DNA of 64,000 nt from Mycobacterium sp. IS-3022 (lineage in GTDB: Bacteria > Actinomycetota > Actinomycetes > Mycobacteriales > Mycobacteriaceae). A program made the position numbers and the translations under genes. The number at the start of each line of letters is the position of its first letter. Position 1 is the first letter of the stretch. A model generated the notes under the pieces. That model was not told where the DNA came from. It worked only from the letters and a program-made list of their open reading frames with translations, and made no database searches. This document shows positions 22,619-31,970 of the stretch, in pieces. The stretch lies in contig NZ_LQIN01000023.1 of assembly GCF_001500065.1 (NCBI RefSeq), positions 310,001 to 374,000 of the forward strand, read 5' to 3'.

Positions 22619-22944
22619 CGGCGGCGACGCCAGACGACGATCCCGAGCACCGCAAGGATGGCGATGACCGCCGCCACGGGCACCGTCCGCTTCGGATTGT
22701 CGGTGGCCGTATGCCGCAGCGTGTCCGCCTTCTCGACGACGCGCTCCTTCGTCTCGGTCGCCTTGTCCTTGGCGCGTTCCTTGGTTTCGTCGACCTTGTC
22801 CTTGGCGCGCCCTTTCACATCCAACTTGGCCTGCAGCGCCTCGACCGTCTCGCCGAGCTCGCTACGGGTCTGCTCGATGTCGGCCTGAATATCGTCGACG
22901 CCCGCTTCCGGGCCTGGTTCGGGGCGTGGATCCGGTGCGGTCAT
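22615..22944 (-). CDS. DUF3618 protein
   Basis: A 109-aa protein. The N-terminal DDIQADIEQTRSELGETVEA matches the DUF3618 signature. It is followed by a repetitive charged helix (KDKVDETKERAKDKATETKE), one membrane span (PVAAVIAILAVLGIVVW) and a basic end. It overlaps the upstream holin-like gene by 4 nt (ATGA). The pair is common in actinobacteria, probably as envelope-associated stress proteins; the exact role is unknown. Confidence 0.85.
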   Translation of the reverse strand: MTAPDPRPEPGPEAGVDDIQADIEQTRSELGETVEALQAKLDVKGRAKDKVDETKERAKDKATETKERVVEKADTLRHTATDNPKRTVPVAAVIAILAVLGIVVWRRRR

Positions 22945-23342
22945 GAACGGGTGTCCTTCAATTCCTGGATGTCGGCTTTCACCGTCTCGACGGTCTTCGG
23001 GGCCGCGGGAGTGACCTCCCGCGCCTGTTTGCGTCCGATCAGCGCGGCGATACCCGCGACGACGAACAGCGCTGCGGCCATGATCAACGCCGCCGCCCAC
23101 ACCTCCAGCACCAGCGACAGCGCCGCCACCGCCGCGGCGATCAACGTCGCCGCGCCGAAGAAGGCCAACAAGCCCGCGACGCTGAACAAGCCCGCGCCGA
23201 TTCCGGCGTGCTTTGCTGATTCCTGAAATTCCTTTTGCGCCAACCGCATCTCGTCGCGAATCAGCCGCGACGTCTGCGTCGACAACTGGCTCATCAATTC
23301 GCCGATCGACGGGTCTGCGGTAGACCTCGATTCCACCGTCAT
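22941..23342 (-). CDS. Phage holin family / DUF1469 membrane protein
   Basis: A 133-aa protein starting MTVESRSTADPSIGELMSQL, with the conserved LIRDEMRLAQKEF helix and two long membrane spans (GLFSVAGLLAFFGAATLIAA and LEVWAAALIMAAALFVVAGI). The family is called actinobacteriophage holin-like, but chromosomal copies next to DUF3618 are not lytic as far as is known. It lies just outside the integrated element. Confidence 0.85.
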   Translation of the reverse strand: MTVESRSTADPSIGELMSQLSTQTSRLIRDEMRLAQKEFQESAKHAGIGAGLFSVAGLLAFFGAATLIAAAVAALSLVLEVWAAALIMAAALFVVAGIAALIGRKQAREVTPAAPKTVETVKADIQELKDTRS

Positions 23343-23718
23343 CACATACCAACCTCTGACTTGTCCTGACCTGTCGCGACAGTGATGCCCGTGGTCAACG
23401 GCCCCGAAACCCCGTGTCGACTTTGAATGCATCGAGACCTGCGACGGCGCGCACAACCGCGCGCGCAGCGGTCGACCCAACGCAGAACCGCAGGTGAGAC
23501 CGATTGGCAGGACGCCGGCCGCGCCGGCGGCGGGATGCCCGGTCGTCCGACCATTCCGAACCGGTCACCAATTGGAAACGGTGCGGTGCGGCGTGGTGCG
23601 TCGCCGGCCGTTCGCTGCTGATATTAACGCGGTCGCAGAGGCGCGACTTCAATGCGGCATGCAGGTCTGCTGCCTCAGTTGAACGAAAGTACGAGCGTGA
23701 ATGAAGGGATCAACGTCG
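23343..23718. other. Intergenic region between divergent genes
   Basis: A 376-bp gap between the holin-like operon and the proline-rich gene. It contains GC-rich low-complexity sequence and an AT-richer spot near 23615-23625. I see no gene, RNA or clear operator; it presumably carries both divergent promoters. Confidence 0.5.
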
Positions 23719-24192
23719 ATGACGACCTTTGAACGAGTCAACATCGCGGCAGCCATCGGGGCTGGATTGTGTGGGTTGGCGATGGCGTTGAGCCCGGCGG
23801 CGCTGGCCGGGGGCTACGAATGTGTCCAGACGTCGACTGGGGAAGCCCCTACAGGTGCACCGCCCGGAGCAGTGTGCGCTCCGCTCACCGACATGGCCGG
23901 CGTGCCGATGGCGTTCCCCGGTCCGCCGCCCGTCGCGCCGCCACCGGTCGTGCCACCGCCGCTGGTGCCGCCGATCGTGCCCCCGCCGCTCGTGCCACCG
24001 GCCGTGCCTCCGCCCCTGGTGCCCCCGCCCGTCGTGCCGCCGATTGCGGCCGGTGCTCCGGTGGCAGCCGGCGCCCCACTCACCACGATGGGTGGCGCCG
24101 CCGGTAAGGGCGGCAAGGGCGACTCTGTCGGCTCACCGCGGCCGGGCGCGCCCGCGCCGGGTCAGCCCACACCGCCTGGTCCTGCGGGCTAA
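23719..24192 (+). CDS. Proline-rich exported protein
   Basis: A 157-aa protein. AAGGGA lies ahead of ATG 23719. A signal peptide (ending ALAGG near residue 31) is followed by two cysteines (YECVQ, AVCAP) and then a stretch of about 60 residues of PPxVPPP-type repeats, finally a Gly/Ala-rich and Pro-rich tail. Such repeats are typical of wall-spanning or extended mycobacterial proteins. Function unknown. Confidence 0.75.
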   Translation: MTTFERVNIAAAIGAGLCGLAMALSPAALAGGYECVQTSTGEAPTGAPPGAVCAPLTDMAGVPMAFPGPPPVAPPPVVPPPLVPPIVPPPLVPPAVPPPLVPPPVVPPIAAGAPVAAGAPLTTMGGAAGKGGKGDSVGSPRPGAPAPGQPTPPGPAG

Positions 24193-24427
24193 CGGTGCGC
24201 TGAGGACAGACCCTCCGGGTTGGGCCCGGCGGTGAGCACGACTTGCCGCCGGGCCAAATCCATTCCTGGACAACGAGCTACAACTTCTCCGAAGAGGGTT
24301 CGTCCGGTCGGCCGTGGCCCAAACGTGATGCAGACTTAATCGAATTGCCTACGCACTCTTGGACTTAATAAGCCGCGGCTCCCTTAGCATTATTGACATC
24401 GTTGTAATTTCAAGGGAGGCACCAAGA

Positions 24428-25303
24428 TTGCGTGCGGTCATCCGGTGTGTTCTTGCTGCGGTCGTCGTCGCTACCTGTGTGGTGGCCGGGCCGGTCGACG
24501 AAGGCGCGGCAGCTGCCAGCCAATCGGTGCGAAGCGCCATCGCCTCCATTCTGCCCGCGGAAGGCCAGATCGTCGGGGTGGCGCACCCCGTAGTGGTGAC
24601 GTTCGAGGCGCCCGTCGTCGACAAGAGAGCCGCCGAGCGGTTTCTCGACATCACATCGGCGCCCGCCATGACGGGCAAGTTCGAATGGCTCGACAACGAG
24701 ACCGTGCAGTGGGTTCCGGACCGATTCTGGCCGGCGCACAGCACCATCGCCCTTTCCGTAGGCAACCTGAAGACGAACGTCGCGACGGGTCCGGCGGTCG
24801 TCGGTGTTGCCAATACCTCGGAACACACTTTCACCGTGACGATTGACGGCGTCGACGCAGGGCCACCCTCGATCCTGCCGGCTCCACATCACCGGCCACA
24901 CTTCGGCAAGCCCGGCGTTTTTCCGGCGTCAATGGGAAGGCCCGAATATCCAACGCCCGTTGGCACTTTCACCGTATTGGCCAAAGAGCGCAACGTAATG
25001 ATGGATTCGAGCAGCGTCGGCATCCCGGTCAACTCGGAGGACGGTTACCTGCTCGACGTCGAATGGGCCGTCCGGATCACCAGACGCGGCATCTTCGTGC
25101 ATTCGGCACCGTGGGCGGTCAATTCACTCGGCTACGAGAATGTCAGCCACGGGTGCATCAGTCTCAGCCCCGAGGACGCCGAATGGTATTTCAACACCGT
25201 CAAGGTCGGGGATCCGGTTATCGTGCAACAGAACAGCGTCGAGGTGCCACGGCCGAGAGTCGAACCGGACAACCCGGAGGTTCCTCGAGTAATCGCCCGT
25301 TGA
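24428..25303 (+). CDS. L,D-transpeptidase (YkuD) with Ig-like domain
   Basis: A 291-aa exported enzyme that makes 3-3 cross-links in peptidoglycan. TTG 24428 follows AAGGGAGG and opens a signal peptide ending near GAAAA. An Ig-like domain (about 35-125, LDNETVQWVPDRFWPA) precedes the YkuD catalytic domain with IFVHSAPW and the nucleophile motif VSHGCISLS (Cys near 244). The transpeptidase stop overlaps a possible TTG of the hydrolase gene. Confidence 0.9.
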   Translation: MRAVIRCVLAAVVVATCVVAGPVDEGAAAASQSVRSAIASILPAEGQIVGVAHPVVVTFEAPVVDKRAAERFLDITSAPAMTGKFEWLDNETVQWVPDRFWPAHSTIALSVGNLKTNVATGPAVVGVANTSEHTFTVTIDGVDAGPPSILPAPHHRPHFGKPGVFPASMGRPEYPTPVGTFTVLAKERNVMMDSSSVGIPVNSEDGYLLDVEWAVRITRRGIFVHSAPWAVNSLGYENVSHGCISLSPEDAEWYFNTVKVGDPVIVQQNSVEVPRPRVEPDNPEVPRVIAR

Positions 25304-25347
25304 CAAGGCTTCGCGCCGTCACCGCGACCGGAAGGACACCGACCGAA

Positions 25348-26100
25348 GTGGACAAGGCCAAGCCTCCCGTTCTGTTTCTGCACGGCGTGTTCGGTCGACC
25401 GTCACTGTTGCAGCCGTGGACCCGATTTCTGGAGAACGCCGGTTTCGAATGCCACGCGCCGGTGCTGCCGGGCCGTGACCCGACCAATGACGACGTGCTC
25501 GCACGTACCGGCATCCAGGACTGCTTCCGGGTGGCGCTGGCGGCATACGACCAACTGGGCGACGCGCCGATCGTCATCGGTCACAGCATGGGCGGCCTGC
25601 TCGCCCAGAAGATCGCCGCAGCACGCGATCCGCGTGCTGCGGTGCTGCTGGCGTCCATCCCGCCCGGCGTGCTCTGGCCGCAACTTCGCGTCCTGCCACA
25701 CCTGTTCCCGCTACTTCCGCGCATCCTCGCAGGCAAGCCGTTCCTGCCGTCCGAGCGCACCATGCGGGAGGTCCCGCTCAGCACGCTCGACCGGGCCGAA
25801 CAGGACGACCTGTTGCCCCGACTGGTTCGCGACTCGGGCCGGGTCTTCCGCGAGATGTCAATGGGAGCGTCGTCCACCAAGGTGAGCGCCCGGGACGTCA
25901 CGTGCCCCGTGCTGTGCGTCAGCGCGGGTGCTGATCGGAATGTCGCACAATGGATCTCACGACGGATCGCCGCACGCTACAACGCGGAGCACCAGGTCCA
26001 TCCCAACCTGCCGCACTGGATCATCGCGCAGTCCGCGGTCGACGACGTCGCGCCGCCGGTGCTGAACTGGCTGAACAAACAGCTCGACCTCGTCGGCTGA
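25348..26100 (+). CDS. Alpha/beta hydrolase
   Basis: A 250-aa hydrolase. PVLFLHGVFG gives the oxyanion-hole turn, GHSMGG the nucleophile elbow (Ser near 90), LCVSAGADRNV the acid position and NLPHWI the histidine. GTG 25348 follows AAGGA at a good distance. An alternative TTG at 25300 overlaps the transpeptidase stop. Likely a lipase/esterase-type enzyme; substrate unknown. It is probably in an operon with the transpeptidase. Confidence 0.85.
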   Translation: MDKAKPPVLFLHGVFGRPSLLQPWTRFLENAGFECHAPVLPGRDPTNDDVLARTGIQDCFRVALAAYDQLGDAPIVIGHSMGGLLAQKIAAARDPRAAVLLASIPPGVLWPQLRVLPHLFPLLPRILAGKPFLPSERTMREVPLSTLDRAEQDDLLPRLVRDSGRVFREMSMGASSTKVSARDVTCPVLCVSAGADRNVAQWISRRIAARYNAEHQVHPNLPHWIIAQSAVDDVAPPVLNWLNKQLDLVG

Positions 26101-26108
26101 CCAGACTC

Positions 26109-26810
26109 TCAGGGTTGGGCGTTCTTCACGAACTCCGTCGCGATCTTGATCAGCGGCACATTGGAGTCCTGAGACAGCTTGCGCAGCAGATCGAAAGCCT
26201 GAACAGCGTCGACGCCGTAGCGCTCCATGATCATGCCCTTCGCCTGACCGATGGTGTCGCGGCTGGCCAAGGCCTTTCTGAATTGTTCGTCGCGACGCAC
26301 CGCATTCCACGCCACCGACGAATGCGCCGCGAAAACCATTCCGATGCTTCTCGATTCGTCGCCGAAAGCGTCGGGCTCCTCCGAATAGACGTTGAGCGCA
26401 CCCATCGTCTCACCCTCGATGAAAAGCTGAAACGCCATGATCGACCGAATCGGCGTCTCCGCGAGAGCATCTCGGCGATAGTTCGGGAACCGGTCCTCAG
26501 TTTCGAGGTCGGCGACGTAAACGATCTTCTTCTCCCAGGCCGCGGTCAGGCACGGACCCTCCTGATGCCGCTGCTGGATCTTGTCCAAAAGCATCGGGTA
26601 CAGATGGGTTGCTGCGGGGGTCTCGACGCTCTTGGACTTGCGGGTGATGGTGATGCCGGCGTACTGGGCGCCGGGGATCTCGACAGCCGCATGTTCGGCC
26701 AGCTCGGCGATCACCGTATCGGCGTCGGGCCGGTTGTAGAGTCCGCGCACAAGTTCTGCGATGCGCAGGTGCGTGCCCTCGCGCTCGTCGGGTTCGTTCG
26801 CCATCACCAT
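26109..26810 (-). CDS. GAF-ANTAR RNA-binding regulator
   Basis: A 233-aa protein. A GAF-type sensor covers about residues 20-165 (LAEHAAVEIPGAQYAGITIT, MGALNVYSEEPDAF). A C-terminal ANTAR domain covers about 175-230 (IGQAKGMIMERYGVDAVQAFDLLRKLS), which binds dual hairpins in nascent RNA to control termination. ATG 26810 follows AAGGA. Targets are not visible nearby. It is convergent with the hydrolase. Confidence 0.88.
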   Translation of the reverse strand: MVMANEPDEREGTHLRIAELVRGLYNRPDADTVIAELAEHAAVEIPGAQYAGITITRKSKSVETPAATHLYPMLLDKIQQRHQEGPCLTAAWEKKIVYVADLETEDRFPNYRRDALAETPIRSIMAFQLFIEGETMGALNVYSEEPDAFGDESRSIGMVFAAHSSVAWNAVRRDEQFRKALASRDTIGQAKGMIMERYGVDAVQAFDLLRKLSQDSNVPLIKIATEFVKNAQP

Positions 26811-26941
26811 CTGAAGTCCTTCTCCCAGTCGTTCAAGGCTACGCGCACGAGCCCGCGATTGACCTTGCGTTCGGATGGGAATTATCGGCGACGCAAGCAA
26901 CCGTCAGTGCAGAGTAAGGCCTACACCGCAGACTACATCCG

Positions 26942-27439
26942 TTACAGCGCCCGCAGATACCGCTCCGTGACGACGCGCTGCACCAGCGACGTCACCGGCG
27001 ACCCAAGGCGACTCCACCAGGTCGCGTGCCGGGAAAACGCCGTCACAACGGCCGACACCTGCTCCGACCCGGGGTCGTAGCGCACCAGGAACAGCTCCTC
27101 GCCCGACTCTGCGTGGCCGGGAAGGGTGCCATAGGCGAACCCGCGACGGTCGGGTTCGTCGACGACGTACACCACGCGGCACGGCGCCCCGATCGGACCG
27201 AGGTGCACGATCACCTCGGATCCCACCTGCGCGACTTCCGTCGTCGCTTCCACGCGTACTCCGGCACCGCGCAGCATGCCCCATCGCATGCCCGCCGCGG
27301 CGGCCTGCTCGAAGCGGCTTCGGCCGCGGCCGATGACGGCGGTCTTGTGCACGTGGTGATACCCGGGCGGCAGCGCGTGCGCGGTGGCTCCCACCTCCGG
27401 ATAAGTCAGCGGCAGCGTGGCTAGATCGCTCAGCTTCAT
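26942..27439 (-). CDS. DUF1990 (UPF0548) family protein
   Basis: A 165-aa protein matching the DUF1990 pattern: PPGYHHVHKTAVIGRGRSRFEQAA, GMRWGMLRGAGVRVEA, RGFAYGTLPGHAESGEELFLV. The family is widespread in actinobacteria and plants but has no established function. It is divergent from the thioesterase gene 36 bp away. Confidence 0.85.
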   Translation of the reverse strand: MKLSDLATLPLTYPEVGATAHALPPGYHHVHKTAVIGRGRSRFEQAAAAGMRWGMLRGAGVRVEATTEVAQVGSEVIVHLGPIGAPCRVVYVVDEPDRRGFAYGTLPGHAESGEELFLVRYDPGSEQVSAVVTAFSRHATWWSRLGSPVTSLVQRVVTERYLRAL

Positions 27440-27475
27440 CCGGCTACCTTGTCATCGTCGCCGTAGCGTTGCGCG

Positions 27476-28162
27476 GTGACCACGAGCAACGCCGGAGCGG
27501 CCGGCGACCGAGCGAGGCAATACGGTGGTCCGGTGACCTTTGAGCAGCCCGTGGCGCCGGAACCCGGTGGGGGCTTCAACCCGCCGGTTCCCACCGAGCG
27601 CGGAGGACCCGACTACGGACGCTTCATCGAAGCCGTCCGCACGCTGCAGGACCACGCCCGCGCGGCCGACGCGCCCGACGAGGTGATCACCGAAGCGGCG
27701 GATCAGATCGAGAAAGTGTCGCAGCTGCTTGCGCCCTATTACGCCGACGAGTGGGTCTCGCCCTCCGGCCGGCGGATGGACCTGCCGAACCGCGGCAACG
27801 TCCTGGCGGTGCCGCTCGACGTGCACGTCACCGAAGACCAGCGCATCGTCGGCACTGCGGAGTTCCGCCGCTTCCACCTCGGCCGCAACGGCGCCGCACA
27901 CGGCGGCGCGGTCGCGATGCTGTTCGACTCGCTGCTCGGCTTCACCGCGTTCAAACTCAGCGGCAGCAGGGCACAGCGCACCGCGTTCCTGCACGTCGAC
28001 TACCGCAAGATCGCACATGTCGAAAAGCAGTTCCAAGTGGACGCAGGCATCGACCGGATCGAGGGCCGCAAGATCTTCGTCTCCGGGCGGCTGCAGGACG
28101 GCGGCACGGTGCTCGCCGAAGCACATGCGCTGTTCGTCAAGCTCAAGCCGGGGCAGCCGTGA
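27476..28162 (+). CDS. PaaI-type hotdog thioesterase
   Basis: A 228-aa protein. The C-terminal 120 residues form a hotdog domain with the PaaI-like motif GRNGAAHGGAVAMLFDSLLG, including the catalytic Asp. The N-terminal 90 residues are a mixed helical extension. It should hydrolyse an acyl-CoA. Start GTG 27476, or GTG 27533 19 codons in. It overlaps the next gene by 4 nt. Confidence 0.8.
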   Translation: MTTSNAGAAGDRARQYGGPVTFEQPVAPEPGGGFNPPVPTERGGPDYGRFIEAVRTLQDHARAADAPDEVITEAADQIEKVSQLLAPYYADEWVSPSGRRMDLPNRGNVLAVPLDVHVTEDQRIVGTAEFRRFHLGRNGAAHGGAVAMLFDSLLGFTAFKLSGSRAQRTAFLHVDYRKIAHVEKQFQVDAGIDRIEGRKIFVSGRLQDGGTVLAEAHALFVKLKPGQP

Positions 28163-28578
28163 ACGGCCCCGAGGTCAAACGACGCTGGGCACGGTGGCGC
28201 GATCGGCTGCGCGAACGCCGCCGAGCGGAGTTCGTCTACCGCATCGTCGTCGGGGTCGTGGGCCTGATCGTGCTGGGCGCGGGCATCCTCGCCATCCCGT
28301 ATCCGGGGCCGGGGTGGGCAATCGTGTTCATCGGGCTGGGCATCCTGGCCACCGAGTTCGACTGGGCCCGACGACTGCTGGCCTACGCCAAGGAGCGCTA
28401 CGACAAAGTGATGGACTGGTTTCACCGCCAGCACGCCATCGTGCAGATTCTCGGCGGCGTGTTCACCGCGCTCGTCGTTGCGCTGACGCTGTGGTTGCTG
28501 GGCGCACTCGACTGGTCCGCCGAATTCGTCGGGTTCGAACACGAGTGGCTGAACAGTCCGATCGGCATCGGAGACTGA
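28159..28578 (+). CDS. PGPGW-motif membrane protein (TIGR02611 family)
   Basis: A 139-aa protein with the defining motif IPYPGPGWAIVFIGLGILATEFDWA between two membrane spans, and a third span further on (ILGGVFTALVVALTLWLLGA). The N-terminus is very basic (RRWARWRDRLRERRR). The role is unknown. The GTGA overlap with the thioesterase gene indicates an operon. Confidence 0.85.
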   Translation: MNGPEVKRRWARWRDRLRERRRAEFVYRIVVGVVGLIVLGAGILAIPYPGPGWAIVFIGLGILATEFDWARRLLAYAKERYDKVMDWFHRQHAIVQILGGVFTALVVALTLWLLGALDWSAEFVGFEHEWLNSPIGIGD

Positions 28579-28642
28579 CGACTCACCCCGATAGCATGGT
28601 CGCGTCCTCGACTCTGCTGACAACGAAACTGGAGATCCCCCG

Positions 28643-30697
28643 ATGAGCGCCGCCGCCCGCCCCGCCTCCGCAGCCCCGATCCGGGTCGCTGCCGGGACCA
28701 CCGCGGGCGAGGCGGTCCGCCAGGCGGGGCTGCCGAGTAGGGGGGCGCCCGACGCGATCGTGGTGGTCCGCGACGCCGAGGGCCGGCTACACGACCTGTC
28801 GTGGATACCCGACGCCGACGTCGAGGTGACTCCGGTGGCCGCCGACACCGACGACGGCCGCAGCGTCATCCGGCACTCCACCGCCCATGTGCTGGCCCAG
28901 GCCGTGCAGGACCTGTTTCCCGAGGCGAAGCTCGGCATCGGACCGCCGATCACCGACGGGTTCTACTACGACTTCGACGTGGAACGCGCGTTCACGCCCG
29001 AGGACCTGGCCGCGCTCGAGAAGCGAATGCGCCAGATCGTCAAGGAAGGCCAGCTGTTCTCCCGGCGCGTCTACGAGTCCAAAGACCAAGCGCGCCAAGA
29101 GCTCGCCGACGAGCCCTACAAGCTCGAGCTGGTCGACGACAAGTCCGGCGACCCCGACGTCATGGAGGTCGGTGGCGACGAGCTGACCGCATACGACAAC
29201 CTCAATCCCCGCACGCGCGAACGGGAGTGGGGCGATCTGTGCCGCGGGCCCCACATCCCGACGACGAAATACATCCCGGCGTTCAAACTGACCCGCAGTT
29301 CGGCGGCGTACTGGCGCGGCAATCAGGACAACGCGAGCCTGCAGCGCATCTACGGCACGGCGTGGGAGTCGCAGGAAGCCCTCGACAAGCACCTCGAGTT
29401 CATCGAAGAGGCGCAGCGGCGCGACCACCGCAAGCTAGGCGCCGAACTCGACCTGTTCAGTTTCCCCGACGAAATCGGTTCGGGGCTGGCGGTTTTCCAC
29501 CCCAAGGGTGGGATCATCCGCCGCGAGCTCGAGGACTATTCGCGCCGTAAGCACACCGAGGCCGGCTACCAGTTCGTCAACACTCCGCACATCACCAAGG
29601 CGGAGCTGTTCAAGATCTCCGGGCACCTCGACTGGTACGCCGACGGCATGTTCCCGCCGATGCACCTCGACGCCGAACTCAACCCCGACGGCACCGTGCG
29701 CAAGCCCGGCCAGGATTACTACCTCAAGCCGATGAACTGCCCGATGCACTGCCTGATCTTCCGCTCGCGGGGGCGGTCGTATCGCGAACTTCCATTGCGG
29801 CTCTTCGAGTTCGGCACCGTCTACCGCTACGAGCTGTCCGGCGTGGTGCACGGGTTGACCCGGGTGCGCGGGCTGACGATGGACGATGCGCACATCTACT
29901 GCACGAGTGATCAGATGCGTGGCGAGTTGACCTCGCTGCTGCGCTTCGTGCTCGACCTGCTCGGCGACTACGGCCTGACCGATTTCCACCTTGAGCTCTC
30001 GACCAAGGACCCCAAGAAGTTCGTCGGCTCCGACGAGCTGTGGGAGGAAGCCACCAACGTGCTGGCCGAGGTGGGCGCCGCGTCGGGACTCGAACTCGTG
30101 CCCGACCCCGGCGGCGCGGCGTTCTACGGTCCCAAGATCTCGGTACAGGTCAAAGACGCGCTCGGCCGCAGCTGGCAGATGTCGACGATCCAGCTGGACT
30201 TCAATTTCCCGGAGCGCTTCGAGCTGGAGTACACCGCCGCGGACGGGTCGCGGCAGCCGCCGGTGATGATCCACCGCGCGTTGTTCGGGTCGATCGAGCG
30301 CTTCTTCGGAATCCTCACCGAGCACTACGCCGGTGCGTTCCCCGCCTGGCTGGCGCCCGTGCAGGTGGTCGGCATCCCCGTCGCCGACGACCACGTCCCG
30401 TATCTGAACGGCCTTGCGACACAGTTGAAGATGAAAGGCATCCGGGCCGAGGTGGACGCCAGCGACGACCGGATGGCGAAGAAGATCGTCAACCACACCA
30501 ACCAGAAGGTGCCGTTCATGTTGGTGGCGGGGGACCGCGACGTCGAGGCCGACGCCGTCAGCTTCCGCTTCGGTGACCGCAGCCAGCTCAACGGCGTACC
30601 GCGGGAGGAGGCCGTCGCCGCGATCGCCGACTGGATCGCGAGCCGGCAGAACGCCGCTCCCACCGCAGAACTGCTCGAGGTGGGCGCGTCGAAGTGA
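28643..30697 (+). CDS. thrS: Threonyl-tRNA synthetase
   Basis: A 684-aa class II synthetase. It has a TGS domain (about 1-75), the editing domain with [11 protein letters not shown], and the catalytic core with MNCPMHC (zinc/Cys) and [13 protein letters not shown]. The anticodon-binding C-terminus follows ([19 protein letters not shown]). It is the first gene of a run in which every next gene overlaps by 4 nt, ending with the Nudix gene. Confidence 0.97.
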   Translation: MSAAARPASAAPIRVAAGTTAGEAVRQAGLPSRGAPDAIVVVRDAEGRLHDLSWIPDADVEVTPVAADTDDGRSVIRHSTAHVLAQAVQDLFPEAKLGIGPPITDGFYYDFDVERAFTPEDLAALEKRMRQIVKEGQLFSRRVYESKDQARQELADEPYKLELVDDKSGDPDVMEVGGDELTAYDNLNPRTREREWGDLCRGPHIPTTKYIPAFKLTRSSAAYWRGNQDNASLQRIYGTAWESQEALDKHLEFIEEAQRRDHRKLGAELDLFSFPDEIGSGLAVFHPKGGIIRRELEDYSRRKHTEAGYQFVNTPHITKAELFKISGHLDWYADGMFPPMHLDAELNPDGTVRKPGQDYYLKPMNCPMHCLIFRSRGRSYRELPLRLFEFGTVYRYELSGVVHGLTRVRGLTMDDAHIYCTSDQMRGELTSLLRFVLDLLGDYGLTDFHLELSTKDPKKFVGSDELWEEATNVLAEVGAASGLELVPDPGGAAFYGPKISVQVKDALGRSWQMSTIQLDFNFPERFELEYTAADGSRQPPVMIHRALFGSIERFFGILTEHYAGAFPAWLAPVQVVGIPVADDHVPYLNGLATQLKMKGIRAEVDASDDRMAKKIVNHTNQKVPFMLVAGDRDVEADAVSFRFGDRSQLNGVPREEAVAAIADWIASRQNAAPTAELLEVGASK

Positions 30698-31299
30698 GCC
30701 GCGAAGAGCGCGAAGAGGGGACGATTGGCGATGAGCGCTTGCGCGAAGAGAGGACAATAATCGACCGCGGCGTCGGTGAACCCGACCACCTGCAACGGCT
30801 GTGGACGCCACACCGGATGAGCTACATCGCCGAGTCGCCGATGAAGGCCGGGTCGGCGGGGTCAGCGAAATCCACGCAGCCGTTCACCGACATCCCCACG
30901 ATGCCCGACGAGGAAGGCCTGGTCGTCGCGCGCGGCGAGTCCGTCTACATCGTGCTCAACCTGTACCCCTACAACCCGGGGCACTCGATGGTGGTGCCCT
31001 ACCGGCGGGTCTCCGAGCTGGAGGACCTGAACCCCGATGAGAGTTTTGAGCTGATCTCGTTCACCCAGAAACTGATTCGGGTGATCAAGTCGGTGTCCCG
31101 GCCGCACGGCTTCAACGTCGGGCTCAACCTGGGCCAGTCGGCGGGCGGTTCGCTGGCCGACCATCTACACATGCACGTCGTCCCGCGCTGGAGCGGGGAC
31201 GCGAACTTCATCACGATCATCGGCGGCTCGAAAGCGGTGCCGCAGTTGTTGCGCGAGACTCGTGAACTGCTGGCGACGGAGTGGGCGAAACAGCGGTGA
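30694..31299 (+). CDS. HIT-family phosphorylase (Rv2613c-like)
   Basis: A 201-aa histidine triad enzyme with the motif [10 protein letters not shown]. The M. tuberculosis homolog is a diadenosine tetraphosphate phosphorylase that splits Ap4A with phosphate. The first 30 residues ([20 protein letters not shown]) are a charged extension. Coupled on both sides by GTGA overlaps, to thrS and pgsA1. Confidence 0.92.
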   Translation: MSREEREEGTIGDERLREERTIIDRGVGEPDHLQRLWTPHRMSYIAESPMKAGSAGSAKSTQPFTDIPTMPDEEGLVVARGESVYIVLNLYPYNPGHSMVVPYRRVSELEDLNPDESFELISFTQKLIRVIKSVSRPHGFNVGLNLGQSAGGSLADHLHMHVVPRWSGDANFITIIGGSKAVPQLLRETRELLATEWAKQR

Positions 31300-31970
31300 G
31301 CAACTTCTACCTGATGACGCGCGCGGCGTACGAGAAGCTCAGCACGCCCATCGCCAAGGGCGCGCTACGGGCCGGATTCACGCCCGACAGCATCACGATC
31401 CTCGGCACCGCGGGTTCGGTGCTGGGCGCGCTGACGCTGTACCCGATCGGCCAGTTGTGGTGGGGCTCGGTCGCCGTGTGGCTCTTCGTACTCGCCGACA
31501 TGCTCGACGGCGCGATGGCCCGTCAGCGCGGCGGCGGCACCCGTTTCGGCGCCGTGCTGGACGCCACTTGCGACCGGATCAGCGACGGCGCCATCTTCTG
31601 CGGACTGCTGTGGTGGGCCGCGTTCGGGCTGCGGAGCACTTCGCTGGTGGTCGCGACCGCGATCTGCCTGGTGACGTCGCAAGTCATCTCCTACATCAAG
31701 GCGCGCGCCGAAGCCAGCGGGTTGTCCGCGGAGGGCGGTTTGATCGAGCGTCCGGAGCGGCTGATCATCGTGCTGGTCGGAGCGGGGCTGTCCGGGTTGT
31801 TCGGCGTGGTGTGGCTGCTGCACGTCGCGATGTGGACGCTCGCGGTGACCAGCCTGGTCACGCTGGGCCAGCGGGTACACAGCGTGCGCACCTCACCTGG
31901 CGCGATGGACAAGATCACCAAGCGCGACGGGGCGGGCACCGGGGACGAGACCGAGGCGAACGAACCGTGA
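31296..31970 (+). CDS. pgsA1: Phosphatidylinositol phosphate synthase
   Basis: A 224-aa CDP-alcohol phosphotransferase of the inner membrane that joins CDP-diacylglycerol to inositol 3-phosphate, the entry step to PI and PIMs. The motif DMLDGAMAR with GTRFGAVLDATCDRISD gives D-x2-D-G-x2-A-R-x8-G-x3-D-x3-D. About six spans. GTG 31296 overlaps the HIT stop. Confidence 0.95.
   Translation: MSNFYLMTRAAYEKLSTPIAKGALRAGFTPDSITILGTAGSVLGALTLYPIGQLWWGSVAVWLFVLADMLDGAMARQRGGGTRFGAVLDATCDRISDGAIFCGLLWWAAFGLRSTSLVVATAICLVTSQVISYIKARAEASGLSAEGGLIERPERLIIVLVGAGLSGLFGVVWLLHVAMWTLAVTSLVTLGQRVHSVRTSPGAMDKITKRDGAGTGDETEANEP

Noticed and set aside
22941..23342. Holin gene as part of the prophage
   Set aside because: It lies about 0.8 kb outside attR and is paired with a DUF3618 gene, a normal chromosomal arrangement.
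25063..25347. N-terminal extension of the hydrolase gene into the transpeptidase gene
   Set aside because: The extension overlaps the transpeptidase catalytic domain in another frame and has unnatural composition; GTG 25348 has a ribosome site.
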